From Agapetus fuscipes (lineage: Eukaryota; Arthropoda; Insecta; Trichoptera; Glossosomatidae), in the NCBI GenBank assembly GCA_951799405.1, contig OX637362.1, positions 13,750,493 through 13,814,492 on the forward strand: a stretch of DNA of 64,000 bases, in the 5' to 3' direction. This document shows, piece after piece, positions 43,470 to 54,775 of this stretch. Positions within the stretch are counted from its first letter, which is position 1. Each line of letters begins with the position of its first letter. Below the pieces are notes generated by a model, which did no database searches, had not been told where the DNA came from, and saw only the letters and a list, made by a program, of their open reading frames with translations. The position numbers and the translations under genes were made by a program.

Positions 43470-46416
43470 TTATGTTTGGATGAGAATGATGGTGTAAGAA
43501 GTGATGGATGCGACCAGGGACACGACGAATGCTTTTTGTGCCAGGAAGAAGTTGTTGTTGTCAACGCGAAGATTCCTGTCTGCAAAAATGTTCCTGAAGA
43601 TCTTCAGGAGACGGCGCGGATGAGGAGCTGAAACATAAAAAATAAGGTCGTAGCAGGAATTCATCTGTAATGTAAACTCTCATTTAGCATACACCGAGTG
43701 ATGTGAGGGAATTTGGACGTCCCGAATATGAGCCTTGCTGCCGAATTCAACACAGATTGAAAACGGTTGAACTGCTTCTTCGGCTGACCACTATAAAGCG
43801 TTGAGCAATAGTCAATCTACTGAGGCATCAAAAACGCGCCCACTAGAGTCTTGACCGCCTCTGACGGAGAATAACGTTAGACAAGCAGCTAAAGACAATA
43901 ACAGTGTTATGTTTCAAAATGGAAAGGTATCTCCAAAAATATAGTGTAACCAATAATTGCCGCGTTCCCCCCAAAGGGATCGCAGGAGACGAGTGAAGCT
44001 TCTTATTTTAACAGGTACCTAAGAGTAAGAGCCCACCCTTACACCAACTCCTGTGGTGGGAGTTTTCTCTCGAGGGAGCTGGTAATCATTTTTTGTGAAG
44101 GTTGAGTAAATCTTACCGGTACTTTATTTTGGATTTAAAATAAACACCGAAACGGGAAATAACATCTGGCATCTTCAGTGGGATTCAAACCCGAGTTGTC
44201 GGCATGTAATGCAAGCATTCTACCCACTGAGCTATCCACTAGGCTTTTTACAAGCTTGGGCGTCACTAAAAAGCGTTGATACTGAAGCAAGACCCAGTTG
44301 CTCTAAAGCTTGAGGGACTTGAGGTGACCGATCTTTGGTAAAGGCATGTGAATTGTTCAACCCAGCGAAGAGCATATTTGAAAAAATAAAAGGTATATTT
44401 TTGTGTTCCGCTGGGATTTGATCTTACCACCTTCCATTTACGAGTCCAAAGTGTTACTACTGGACTATAGACCGGTCAGTGATGATGACAGAAGTATACA
44501 AGTTAGTTCTTACCGATATTTTCTTCTATAATTGATAATTTGAAAACGAGGTTTTTCATTTGCTCCAACTTGTCTTGCAGAATGTCGAATGATTTGATTG
44601 GGATAATGATCAGTACGAAGTTGAAAAAGCACCAAAATATATTGTTGAAAGACGTTGCGGTCCAAGAATATCCACTCTGGAAACACAAAATATATTGTAA
44701 AGACGTTGCGGTCCAAGAATATCCACTTTAGAAACACAAAATATATTGTAAAGACGTTGCGGTCCAAGAATATCCACTCTGGAAACACAAAATATATTGT
44801 AAAGACGTTGCGGTCCAAGAATATCCACTCTGAAAACACAAAATATATTGTAAAGAGTCTTGGTTAAAAGGTTCCATGACAGGATGTTCATTGACAGAAT
44901 GTCCAACGACACAATGTTCACGCGATAAAATGTCCACGCGACAAAATTCCACGCGACAAAATGTCCACCGACATAATGTCCACGCGACAAAATTCCACGC
45001 GACAAAATTTCCACCGTCATAATGTCCACGCGACAAAATTTCATGCTATAAAATGTCCACCGACATAATGTCCACCGACTGAATGACCATCGACAAAATG
45101 TCTATCCGACAAAATGTCCAAGCGACATAATGACCAACGTTTCTTGATATACGATTTATAATTAGATGATTTTGAAGACATATTTTCGGTGGGCATTATG
45201 TCCAGTCATATTTTGGAAATCTTTTTTTTTCTTTTTAATTATGAATTATTTAGTCTCACAAGAAGCCGATTTTTGATAATGTCAATAGTTTTTGAGAAAA
45301 TATCGAAAAGCTGTATTCAACAAATTTAATTAATTAAGAAGCTCCGGTTTTTTCGTGAGCAATTTGAAAGCAACTTTGAACGAAATTTTGACTCCGCACA
45401 ATGTATTCTAAAAAGACTCATGTAAAGTGGACTTACCGCTGAAGAAATGGTTTTGAAATTCACCACAATTGTAGAAAAAAACACAAGCGAACAACCGATA
45501 AACTGAAATAAAATATATAGAGATATAGATATAAATATACTTTTTATAATTATTTAATAAGTATATTTCAAAATTCTGGATTAGAAATATTAAAAAACTG
45601 GATGTGATAACAAAATCCAATTACCGGGAAGCTGAAGGTCGAAGTAGAAATTTGCACATTGTCAATTGTTTTGCTGACAGCTTGAGTGGTTATTTCAAGC
45701 TCCTTAATTTTCCATGATGAATCTTCATTTGCAGTTTTGTTTTCAGCATTCACAAGTCGTTTCAATCTTGCCAGAATGCAATCGCAGTAAAAATGCAGGA
45801 CCAGCATTTCAGCAAAGAAAAGCAACGTCCTCAGCGTGAAGATATTTGTGCAATAGAAAATAAAAGTGATCATGGATGAGAACCCGTAAAAATTGAGGTG
45901 AATGCTATACACACCAACAACAAAGCCATGTAAAAACAAATGAAACGCGTATATCTTATTTCTCATCGTTGTAAAATATTTCGCATGATTCAATTCCAGC
46001 ACAGTTTGCAGCTCTCCAAAGTTTTCATAGATTTTCATTTCTTTTTTGGTCGAAAAGAATCTGCTCGCAATCAAGACAGTTATAGCGCATAGAAGCAAGG
46101 ATTGGGTCGATAGAAATACGAAAATTTCCAAAATTGCGTCAAATCTTACGCTGCTTTTGAAATAATCTGTCACGTACAGGACTTCATAATAAAACATCGC
46201 ACAGATCCAAAAGTAAGATGATAAACGTTGAATCAAAATGGCCGCTTCAACAGTATCGCCTCTGTACAGCACACTGGCAATCCCAAAAACAGAATGTATT
46301 TTATTTAATGTTTTGAAGATAATGCATGAGTTATTTTTCATCTTAAATTTGTTCTTTTCAGGCCCACAAGAAGTTAACATTTTATTTAGTTGTAATTTTT
46401 CACTAGACTTAATCAT
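43470..46416 (-). CDS. Gustatory receptor, complete four-exon gene (locus 5)
   Basis: This is a predicted 392-residue gustatory receptor, close paralogue of loci 4 and 6. Minus-strand exons are 46416-45625 (264 codons), 45502-45437 (66 nt), 44676-44514 (163 nt) and 43627-43470 (158 nt), GT-AG throughout, open joined frame. ATG 46416 is fixed by an in-frame TAG immediately upstream. Exon 1 contains GIASVLYRGDTVEAAILIQR and ELEITTQAVSKTIDNVQIS. Exon 2 is FIGCSLVFFSTIVVNFK. Exon 3 is SGYSWTATSFNNIFWCFF, one codon longer than its paralogues. Exon 4 ends SYTIILIQT. Just upstream of exon 3 the acceptor region is tandemly duplicated (44677-44860), giving several candidate acceptors; only the innermost was used in this model. 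Confidence 0.86.
43690..44480 (-). mobile_element. L2 fragment and composite SINE in intron 3 of locus 5
   Basis: About 43690-43890 is a minus-strand L2-like piece (GTCCCGAATATGAGCC, TTCTTCGGCTGACCACTATAAAG). About 43965-44250 is a diverged minus-strand SINE 1 (head CCCACTGAGCTATCCAC), continuing without a gap into the SINE 2 body and its tRNA-like head at about 44270-44480 (ACTGGACTATAGACCGGTCAG), close to the exon 3 donor. Confidence 0.6.
44677..44860. repeat. 51-bp tandem repeat of exon 3 acceptor region (locus 5)
   Basis: There are about 3.5 direct copies of a 51-bp unit containing GACGTTGCGGTCCAAGAATA and CACAAAATATATTG. The unit equals the first part of exon 3 plus its splice acceptor, so each copy repeats an acceptor-like site. 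The period is 17 codons, so the frame is kept, but one unit has a change (CTCTGG to CTTTAG on the plus strand) that puts a TAA in the exon frame. Confidence 0.8.
44880..45140. repeat. Degenerate 15-16-bp minisatellite in intron 2 of locus 5
   Basis: About 16 degenerate units of the form CGACAAAATGTCCACG follow each other, some reading CGACATAATGTCC. The same monomer family builds the 46-bp array in locus 6. Confidence 0.75.
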
Positions 46417-47515
46417 CTAAGTGCTTTTAACGAACGTTTATTCAGGAATCGATTTTATGTTTGTTACACAATACCCTGTTCGCTCCAGCAAAACGATTAA
46501 ACTGTGTTACTATGTGAAAGCTACAAAGGCAAGCTTTTGGAAACACTTAAAAAAATTCTTAGTACTTAAGCAAATGAGGTATAAATGTTTGCACTCTTAT
46601 ATGACGTAAAAAGCGGACAAATAAAAGTCGGTTAATAAAGATACATTAATACTGTTTGAAAAGGGAATTAAATCCATGGATCATCCGCCGCCTAAATAGA
46701 AGTTCTCACACAAAAAATATACCTAAACGGCAAATCATCGATGGATCAAATGTTATTGAATGACGCTGGATTTAGTTTAAAAAAAAATTGAAAAATAACA
46801 GAAAATGGTGTACATAAGTTAAATTCTGTTTTTATTTTGACAATTCAGTTCATTGAAATGTCACATGAGACTGTCCTTTGACAGTTTGAAATAGGTACAT
46901 GTCATTTTGAAGTTGGAATTGTTCAGTACATTTTTTTGAAAACAGCCCTATCTATAATGGTAAGGTTACTATTTACGCAATAACAATGTTTCATCTGGTC
47001 AATAGCTCAGTTGGCAAAACGTTTGCGTGCAAGGCTAGAGGGCTAGGTTTCGATCCCTACCAAGGCTGTGTTATGAAAAATAGAGAGGTACCTCCTGGAT
47101 ACAGACATAGACATATCATACTCCCAGCTAGCTTGACTTATAGATTGGTACGAGTCTGACCACCCATGCTGTAAAAAGATGGTTCACTTTGCCAATCGAT
47201 TTAGATTGCGATTAAGAGCGTGGGAATTATTTTCTAGTGGTATTGCTTATTCTATTTTGGGAAAGGTTACATAATTAAACATAATTTGGTCTAAATAAAA
47301 GAGGGTTTTTTATTTAGATTTTAGACAATGGCCAGACCTGCACTTAGACACTAAAAAGCACAAAAAGACTAAAGATTAAGTGGGCTAGCTTTACTCCCAC
47401 CACTTAAGTTAAAGTGGGGTGTCCTATGACTACAGATATCCAGTTTTTTTGCAAGTATGATTATCCTTCAGCAGCATTTTCAAGTATGATTATCCTTCGG
47501 TAGCATCTTCAATGA
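46417..47515. other. Flank shared between loci 4, 5 and 6
   Basis: 46440-46860 matches the region upstream of locus 4, and 46850-47110 (including a tRNA-like head at 46995-47075) matches 33055-33240. About 47130-47200 is a LINE A tail fragment. From about 47400 the sequence matches the 3' flank of the other group 2 receptors (26755 and 43310). No ORF is supported. Confidence 0.55.
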
Positions 47516-47519
47516 CATC

Positions 47520-47765
47520 AAAAAGACTCCAGTGTATCACGTGCAGAGGCCTCCAGGATCATCAGAACTGTCTTGAATGGTGCCCCCTCAGGTGTTAGAC
47601 CACTCGGACATCCCAGGATGCGGTGGGAAAACGTCGAAGCCCACGCCGAAGTTCTGGAAGTGAGGGGACCATGGAGGGAAGCAGCAGAGAGTCCTGGTGA
47701 TTGTGGTGCAGGAGCCTCTGAGCCTTCAAGGCTTAAGAGTCGAAAAAAGTTAATTTAAGTAAAAG
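47520..47765 (+). mobile_element. LINE C 3' fragment in the 3' flank of locus 6
   Basis: Plus-strand sequence matches the end of LINE C at 11816-11990 (GTTAGACCACTCGGAC, ACCATGGAGGGAAGC, GAGCCTTCAAGGCTTA) and ends in AAGTAAAAG, a short form of the AAGT tail. It interrupts sequence that is continuous beside loci 4 and 5. Confidence 0.7.
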
Positions 47766-47860
47766 AAAAGTATCTTTATTCTTGGTCTCTAGTGATTTGG
47801 CGTACTCGGCTTCCATACTCACTAAACTATCAAGACACCTCAATGACTTGGTTACTGTGT

Positions 47861-50800
47861 TTATGTTTGGATGAGAATGATGGTGTAAGAAGTGATGGAT
47901 GCGACCAGGGACACGACGAATGCTTTTTGTGCCAGGAAGAAGTTGTTGTTGTCAACGCGAGGATTCCTGTCGGCAAAGATGTTCCTGAAGATCTTCAAGA
48001 GACGGCGAGGTTGAGGAGCTGGAACATCACAAATGAGATTGTAGCATTCATCAGTAATATAAGCCCTCATTTAACATACAGCGAGTGATGTGAGCGAATT
48101 TGGACGTCCCGAAACGCGAAAAACACCCACAGATTTGGAGTTTTTCACTCCGGGTGGCAGTCTGTTCCACTCTACCAGACCCGCAAAACGCAACTAAGCT
48201 ACACATATAGTGTAACTTCTTGCCTGCGTTATCTCCGAAGGGGTCGCATGTGGCGCTTCGGGACTTATTCATTTTTACAGGTAAGGGGGCCGGCCTCACA
48301 CCAACCACTTTCAGTTGAAGTGGGGGTTTCCCAGCTCCCGGGGGGGCTAGTTCTCATTTCTAGTGAAGGCTGAGTAAACCTTTGAGATCGAACCCTTGCT
48401 CTCGGCATGGAATGCAAGCATTCTACCAATTGAGCTATCGACCTTTTTACGAGCTTGATCGTCGTCGCTACAAAGCGCCAATTCTCAAGCAAGACCCAGT
48501 TGCTGTAAGGCTGGATGGACCTTTGGTGACCGGTCATTGGTAAAGGTTTTATGAATTTTTCAACCCGGCGAAGAGCAAATTTGAAAATATAAATGGTATA
48601 TTTTTTGTGCTCCGCCGGGAATCGAACCAACAACCTTCCCATTAAGAGTCCGCAGTGTTACCACTGAGCTACAGATCGGTCTAAACCCGTAAAACCGGAA
48701 AGCGCGATCTCCAAAATTTGTACGAATCTAACGGCGAAGCTAAACCAAATTTATGGCTCCATCGCCCGCGGATCTGAGTGTCTGCCCCCTCACACCCATC
48801 TCAACAAGCGAAATCTTGTCAGTCACATCAGGTGGAGCCAAGCCATTGATGGCTTTATATACCATCACACAAACACGGTAGACCACCCTCTCCGGAAAAC
48901 GAAGCCAATGTAGTTTTTTTTAACAGCGGTGTGATGTGAGCGAATTTGGACATCCCGAATATGAGCCTTGCTGCCGAATTCAACACAGATTGAAAGCCGC
49001 TGAACTGCTTCTTCGGCTGACCACTATAAAGCAACGCAACCTACATATATAGTGTAACTTCTTGCCTGCGCTATCCCAGAAGGAGTCGCATGTGGTGATT
49101 CGGAGCCTATTTACTTTCACGGGTAAGGGGGCCGGCCTTACACCAACCACTTCAGTTGAAGTGTGGGTTTCCCAGCTCCCGGGAGGGTTGGTTCTCATTT
49201 CTTGTGAAAGGTGAGTAAACATTGAGATCGAACCTTTGCTCTCTGCATGGAATACAAGCATTCTACCAATTGAGCTATCGACTTTTTTACGAGCTTAGTC
49301 GTCATCGCTACAAAGCGCCAATTCTCAAGCAAGATCCAGTTGCTGTACCTTTGGCCTTTGGGGACCGGTCATTTATAAAGGTATGTGAATTTTTCAACAA
49401 AGCGAAGATCAAAACGCAACTAAGCTACACATACAGTGTAACTTCTTGCCTGAATTAGCCCTGAAGGGGTTGCATATGGCGATTCGGGACCTATTTTTTT
49501 TAGGTGTAAGGGGGCCGGCCTTACACCAATCACCTCAATTAAAGTGGGAGTTTTCATTTTTTGTGAAGGCTGAGTACCAACTAGAGCTATCGACCCAACT
49601 TTTCGTCGCTACAAAGCGCCAATTCTCAAGCAAGACGCAGTTGCTGTAAGGCTGGATAGACATTTTGATGACTTTGAGAGCATATTTGAAAAAATAAATG
49701 GTTTATATTTTTGTGTTCCGCTGGGATTCGATCCCACAACTTACGAGTCTGAAGCGTTAACCACTTGACTACAGACCGGTCAGTGATGATGACAAAACTA
49801 CAAAATTATTTTCTTACCGATATTTTCTTCTTTAATTGAAATCTTGAAAACGAGGTTTTTCATTTGCTCCAATTTGTCTTGCAGAATGTCGAAAGATTTG
49901 ATCGGGATAATGATCAGTGCAAAGTTGAAGAAACACCAAAATATATTAGTACACGTGGCGGCCCAAGAAAATCCAGTCTGGAAACACAAAATATATTGAA
50001 AAGACGTCGCGGTTCAAGGGTTCTACGACAAGATGTCTGTTGGCAGAATGTCCAAGGACACAATTTTTACGCGATAAAATGTCCACACGACAAAACTCCA
50101 TGGGACATAATGCCAACCGATAAAATATCCACGCGTCAAAATGTCCACCGACTAAATGACCATCGGTAAAATGTCTATCTGACAAAATGTCCACCGACTA
50201 AATGACCATCGGTAAAATGTCTATCTGACAAAATGTCCACCGACTAAATGACCATCGGTAAAATGCCTATCTGACAAAATGTCCACCGACTAAATGACCA
50301 TCGGTAAAATGTCGATCTGACAAAATGTCCACCGACTAAATGACCATCGGTAAAATGTCTATCTGACAAAATTTTCACCGACTAAATGACCATCGGTAAA
50401 ATGCCTATCTGACAAAATGTCTACCGACTAAATGACCATCGGTAAAATGTCTATCTGACAAAATGTCCACCGACTAAATGACCATCGGTAAAATGTCTAT
50501 CTGACAAAATGTCCACCGACTAAATGACCATCGGTAAAATGTCTATCTGACAAAATGTCCACCGACTAAATGACCATCGGTAAAATGCCTATCTGACAAA
50601 ATGTCCACCGACTAAATGACCATCGGTAAAATGTCTATCTGACAAAATGTCTACCGACTAAATGACCATCGGTAAAATGTCTATCTGACAAAATGTTCAC
50701 CGACTAAATGACCATCGGTAAAATGCCTATCTGACAAAATGTCCATCGACTAAATGACCATCGGTAAAATGCCTATCTGACAAAATGTCCACCGACTAAA

Positions 50801-52319
50801 TGACCATCGGTAAAATGTCGATCTGACAAAATGTCCACCGACTAAATGACCATCGGTAAAATGTCGATCTGACAAAATGTCCACCGACTAAATGACCATC
50901 GGTAAAATGTCTATCTGAAAAAATGTCCACCGACTCAATGACCATCGGTAAAATGTCTATCTGACAAAATGTCCACCGACTAAATGACCATCGGTAAAAT
51001 GTCTATCTGACAAAATGTCCAGGCGACATACTCGTAATTTACACCATTTCTTTGTTCCGATTAATATAGATATTATATTCTTTTGAATACATTTTTTCAG
51101 TGGGCATTTCAAGCTCCAGTTATTTCGTGAGCAATTTGAAAGTCACGAAATTTTGACTCGGCACAATTTATTCTAAAAAGACTCATGTAAAGTGGACTTA
51201 CCGCTGAAGAAATAGTTTTGAAATTCATCACAATTGTACAAAAAAACACAAGCGAACAACCGATAAACTGAAATAAAATATATATATTTTTTATAATTAT
51301 TTAATAGTTGCAGGGCTTATGTTCATTTGAGTTTGGATTTTATTTGTAAGTACACATTCAGCATTTGTAAGCGCGAACTACACGTGTTTGTTTGTGGGCA
51401 TACATCTGAGAGCTTTAAATGAATATATGCTTGCAACTTAGATTATAGATTATTATAATAAGTATATTTCAAAATTCTGGATTAGAAATAATAAAAAACT
51501 GGATGTGATAAAAAAAAATCCAATTACCGGGAAGCTGAAGGTTGAAGTGGAAATTTGCACATTATCAATTGTCTTGCTGACAGCTTGAGTGGTTATTTCA
51601 AGCTCCTTAATTTTCCATGGTAGATCTTCATTTGCAGTTTTGTTTTCAGCATTCACAAGTCGTTTCAATCTTTTCAAAATACAATCGCAGTAATAATGCA
51701 GGACTAGCATTTCAGCAAAGAAAAGCAGCGTCCTCAGCGTGAAGATATTTGTGCAATAGAAAAAGCAAGTAGATATGGATGAGAACCCGTAATTATAAAG
51801 GGAAATGGTGAACACACCAAAAACAAAGCTATGTAAAAACAAATGTAATGCGTATATCTTATTTCTCATCGTTGTAAAATATTTCACATTATTCAATTCC
51901 AGCACAGTTTGCAGCTCTCCAAAGTTTTCATAGACTTTCATTTCTTTTTTGGTCGAAAAGAATCTGCTCGCAATCAAGACAGTTATAGCGCATAGAAGCA
52001 AGGATTGGGTCGATAGAAATACGAAAATTTCCAAAATTGCGTCAAATTTTGCGTTGCTTTTGAAATAATCTGTCACGTACAGGACTTCATAATAAAACAT
52101 CACACAGATCCAAAAGTAAGATGATAAACGTTGAATCAAAATGGCCGCTTCAACAGTATCGCCTCTGTACAGCACACTGGCAATCCCAAAAACAGAATGT
52201 ATTTTATTGAGGGTTTTGAAGATAATGCTTGAGTTATTTTTCATCTTAAATTTGTTCTCTTCAGTCCCACGAGGAGTCAACATTTTGTTTTCTTGTAATT
52301 GTTCACTAGACTTTGTCAT
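47861..52319 (-). CDS. Gustatory receptor, complete four-exon gene (locus 6)
   Basis: This is a predicted 391-residue gustatory receptor, nearest to locus 5. Minus-strand exons are 52319-51528 (264 codons), 51267-51202 (66 nt), 49977-49818 (160 nt) and 48018-47861 (158 nt), GT-AG, open joined frame. ATG 52319 (MTKSSEQLQ) gives the same exon length as loci 4 and 5; upstream codons are open but contain no ATG near it. Exon 1 holds SVLYRGDTVEAAILIQR and ELEITTQAVSKTIDNVQIS. Exon 2 is FIGCSLVFFCTIVMNFK. Exon 3 is TGFSWAATCTNIFWCFF. Exon 4 has PQPRRLLKIFRNIFAD and ends SYTIILIQT. Intron 2 contains the 46-bp repeat array, and intron 1 a LINE A tail. Confidence 0.87.
48070..49790 (-). mobile_element. 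Repeat block in intron 3 of locus 6: L2, composite SINEs
   Basis: In order: L2-like fragment (48070-48175); SINE 1 then SINE 2 fused (48180-48680), the first head at CCAATTGAGCTATCGACC and the second at ACCACTGAGCTACAGATCGG; L2-like fragment (48740-49030, GGTAGACCACCCTCTCCGG); second fused copy (49030-49400); third SINE body (49405-49600) followed by a SINE 2 with head at about 49715-49790 next to the exon 3 donor. All are in minus orientation. Confidence 0.65.
50050..51025. repeat. 46-bp higher-order tandem array in intron 2 of locus 6
   Basis: From about 50140 to 51025 there are about 19 head-to-tail copies of a 46-bp unit. Each unit consists of three related monomers of 15, 15 and 16 bp: GACAAAATGTCCACC, GACTAAATGACCATC and GGTAAAATGTCTATCT. 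Copies differ at only a few positions (T/C in GTCTAT, C/T in GTCCACC). The left edge 50050-50140 is made of single degenerate monomers. There is no ORF. Confidence 0.9.
51305..51450 (+). repeat. LINE A 3' tail, very short copy in intron 1 of locus 6
   Basis: Only the last 145 bp of the LINE A tail is present (GCAGGGCTTATGTTCATTTG to GCAACTTAGATTATAGATT). It is absent from the matching intron of locus 5, so it inserted after that duplication. Confidence 0.7.
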
Positions 52320-53200
52320 GAAATGTTTCACGAACGCTTCTTCAGGAATCGATTTTATGTTTGTAGTACAAGACCTTGTTTTCTCTAGCAAAGCATTTAA
52401 ACTGTAGGGGCTTCAGATTCAATACAAGATAATGAAACAACGGATTATTTATTTATCTGATTTACAAGCAAGATTGCGTTGTAATTTAACAAAGTTATTC
52501 GTTTCATTAAACAATAAATTCTTACATAAGCGACCAAAGGAGAAGACATTAATTGATAATTGGTATTTTTTTAACAGTTAGGAAAAAGACGATCGGACTA
52601 GGCCCCCCACGCCCAGGGTCCCAAAATAAATTTTTGTTTCTGTACCTATGTCTTTGTGAGCATTTCTAACACGGAGCCCCCGATTACAAACATAATATAT
52701 AGTAGTTACTTTAAAATCAAGACAATAAAAATATATGTGGGGCTCTAGTCTTATAATAATAGTAATAATTAACTAGATTTATATGCGTTTTTTTGTGATT
52801 TACATCACTACAATGTACAATGAAGCATATGTACGTGACCAAGAGCCCCCCAAGGGCAAAAACTATTTAATAGAAAAATATGTATTTATATATGTATTCG
52901 GAAATGATATGCTTCTTTGAAGTTGTGAAGAAAATAGGGGTGAAGGGGGCATATAGGAGGCCCCAAGCTTTTCCCCGCACCAGGGCCCCCAGAGGGGTTA
53001 ATCTGGGCCTGGTCATGCTCAAGACCCCGACCCCTACACAGAAAACCATTTCAAAGCCAATCCCATTAAGACCCAAATCTGCGCCTTCCACCTCCGCAAT
53101 AGAGACGCTGGAAGGAAACTGCTTATTACATGGGAAGGAAAAGTGCTGGGCTTCTGTCCAGCTCCACAAGGACACTTACGTTTAAGAAGAACTGCGCGTC
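52320..53200. other. Unassigned region with GC-rich patches
   Basis: The first 100 bp are the 5' flank of locus 6. About 52600-53190 has GC-rich CCCC and GGGG patches unlike its surroundings. A plus frame at 52880-53185 (101 codons) reads through TPTPTQKTISKPIPLRPK and ends HKDTYV; no known domain, possibly a piece of a transposon. No gene is supported. Confidence 0.3.
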
Positions 53201-53201
53201 A

Positions 53202-54270
53202 TACGGTGTTATTCTTAGACATTTTCGTCGCCCTTTGAACCCAGGTTTTGCTAAATTTTGATTCTTGAACATTTCTGAAGTAGTTAGGCTTGCGTCTCGA
53301 GCTCAACGCCCGCCCGAATCTAGCCTCCAAATGTATGCGAAGTAAGGCCTAGACAAAACCGCCTCGGACAGGGTTTTGTGGTACAATCGATTTTGACAAC
53401 TGCCGTATTTAATATTAAATCATAAATATTTGCTTAATTACTGTTTTGTTTTGCGATTTGTTTTTGTCATTTTGGTCAAATTGACAGAATTCAGCACTTT
53501 TTTGCTAATCAATCGCTTTTTGAGGCACAAAACACACAAAATTAAAAAGCAAAAGAAATAATTTGACAGATTGCATCACGGCACGCGGCAAATTTCTCAA
53601 TATGAAAAATTTGCCGCGAAACTGAAGTTATGTATATAGTTTAAAATAAGTGAAAAGGATATTTAACACTCTACGAACACATATGAGACACTTTTTCCAT
53701 CTGAAATAAAATATTTAGATGCATTTCGGCCGACATTTGATTTGATTACAAACAAAACAACCAGACGTCCGCCATTGTGACGTCAGCGATGACAGACGTG
53801 CCGCGGCCAATTTGTGTGGTCATCCCAAACGCATATTCCCCACATTTGGTTTATTTTTCCCAATCCACAAAAAATATACGGATTCATTTGGCTAATCAAT
53901 TGTTTTCAAAGTTGTTTTAATTATTAATTGCATAACAAATTTATAAATTGATTATTTGCTTTTATTTTTCATCTTTTTGTTCGTTATTATCAATGGTTAT
54001 TGTTTTAATAATTATTTAAATACGACTGAAAATTCCCTACTCTTTAAATAATATTTATAAAGTGACATCTCTAGAACAGATTTTTTTTGAAATACGACAT
54101 TGAACGGACGTAATTTCAGCCGTCCAAAACTGGTCGCAGGCTCAACTATTCCTAGGTTACACCATGAACGAGAATCAATATTTCAAAATTGGTCTAGTCC
54201 GGCTTTGTGCCCAGACTAAGTAGTCGCCAAATAGGCCGACGGCAAAATATGACAAGTAAGAATAACACCG
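53202..54270. mobile_element. Probable DNA transposon remnant with inverted ends
   Basis: The left end reads ACGGTGTTATTCTTA at about 53203, and the right end (54257-54271) is its reverse complement. Both ends are followed inward by related ATTTTCGTCG and ATTTTGCCGTCGG segments. The interior is AT-rich without an ORF of note. No clear target duplication was found. Confidence 0.5.
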
Positions 54271-54309
54271 TTAGAGTTTAAAGGTGAGCACTCGAAACAG
54301 TAATCTCCG

Positions 54310-54775
54310 TAAGCTAGTGAGCACAGCATGGGGAGCACAACCGAGCGTGCTGAGGACATCTGCCCTCGCACTCTGCTACTCTGCAGCAGAGTATGCCTGA
54401 CACCAAATCCAATCGAGAAAGTGCACACCCTAACTGGAATCGCCCCACCGGGAATCCGAAGGAAAGTTGCAGCCGAAGAGGAAAAAAGGAAACAGACAAA
54501 TGACCGAAGGCACCTCTTGTATGGGCATGTGCCTCCAACATCAAGACTAAAGTCCAAGAAGGCATTCATAAACATTTTTGAGGAACTCACCGTCACCCAA
54601 GAACAGAGGGGCCTGAGACTGTGGAGGGATGGTAGTAGTTGTATGGAAGCCCTCAACAGACTGGGGGGATAAGGTGCAGGAGAAACTTTCAGAGGGCTCT
54701 GCTCGACCGTGGACAAGACACCCTGTGCGATTGCGGGGATATGCAGGACTCGGCACATATGTAAGTCAGCTGTAA
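54310..54775 (+). mobile_element. Non-LTR retrotransposon C-terminal fragment
   Basis: The open frame 54328-54672 includes VHTLTGIAPPGIRRKVAA and HLLYGHVPPTSRLKSKK, and continues after a frame change into CAIAGICRTRHIC (a degraded CDCG-type cysteine segment near 54730). This layout is the C-terminal end of a LINE ORF. The clade is not fixed. Confidence 0.5.

Noticed and set aside
44610..45044. Repetitive open frames through the 51-bp repeat (VDILGPQRLYNIFCV-type repeats)
   Set aside because: A period divisible by three keeps several frames open by itself. The repeated peptide in this frame is not the receptor frame.
50050..51025. Regular direct repeats resembling a CRISPR array
   Set aside because: Units are contiguous 46-bp copies without unique spacers, inside a eukaryotic intron and built from 15-bp monomers; this is a minisatellite.
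52880..53185. 101-codon proline- and threonine-containing ORF as a host gene
   Set aside because: No start context, no splice structure and no recognised family; it overlaps a GC-rich repeat-like patch. Listed only as an unassigned region.
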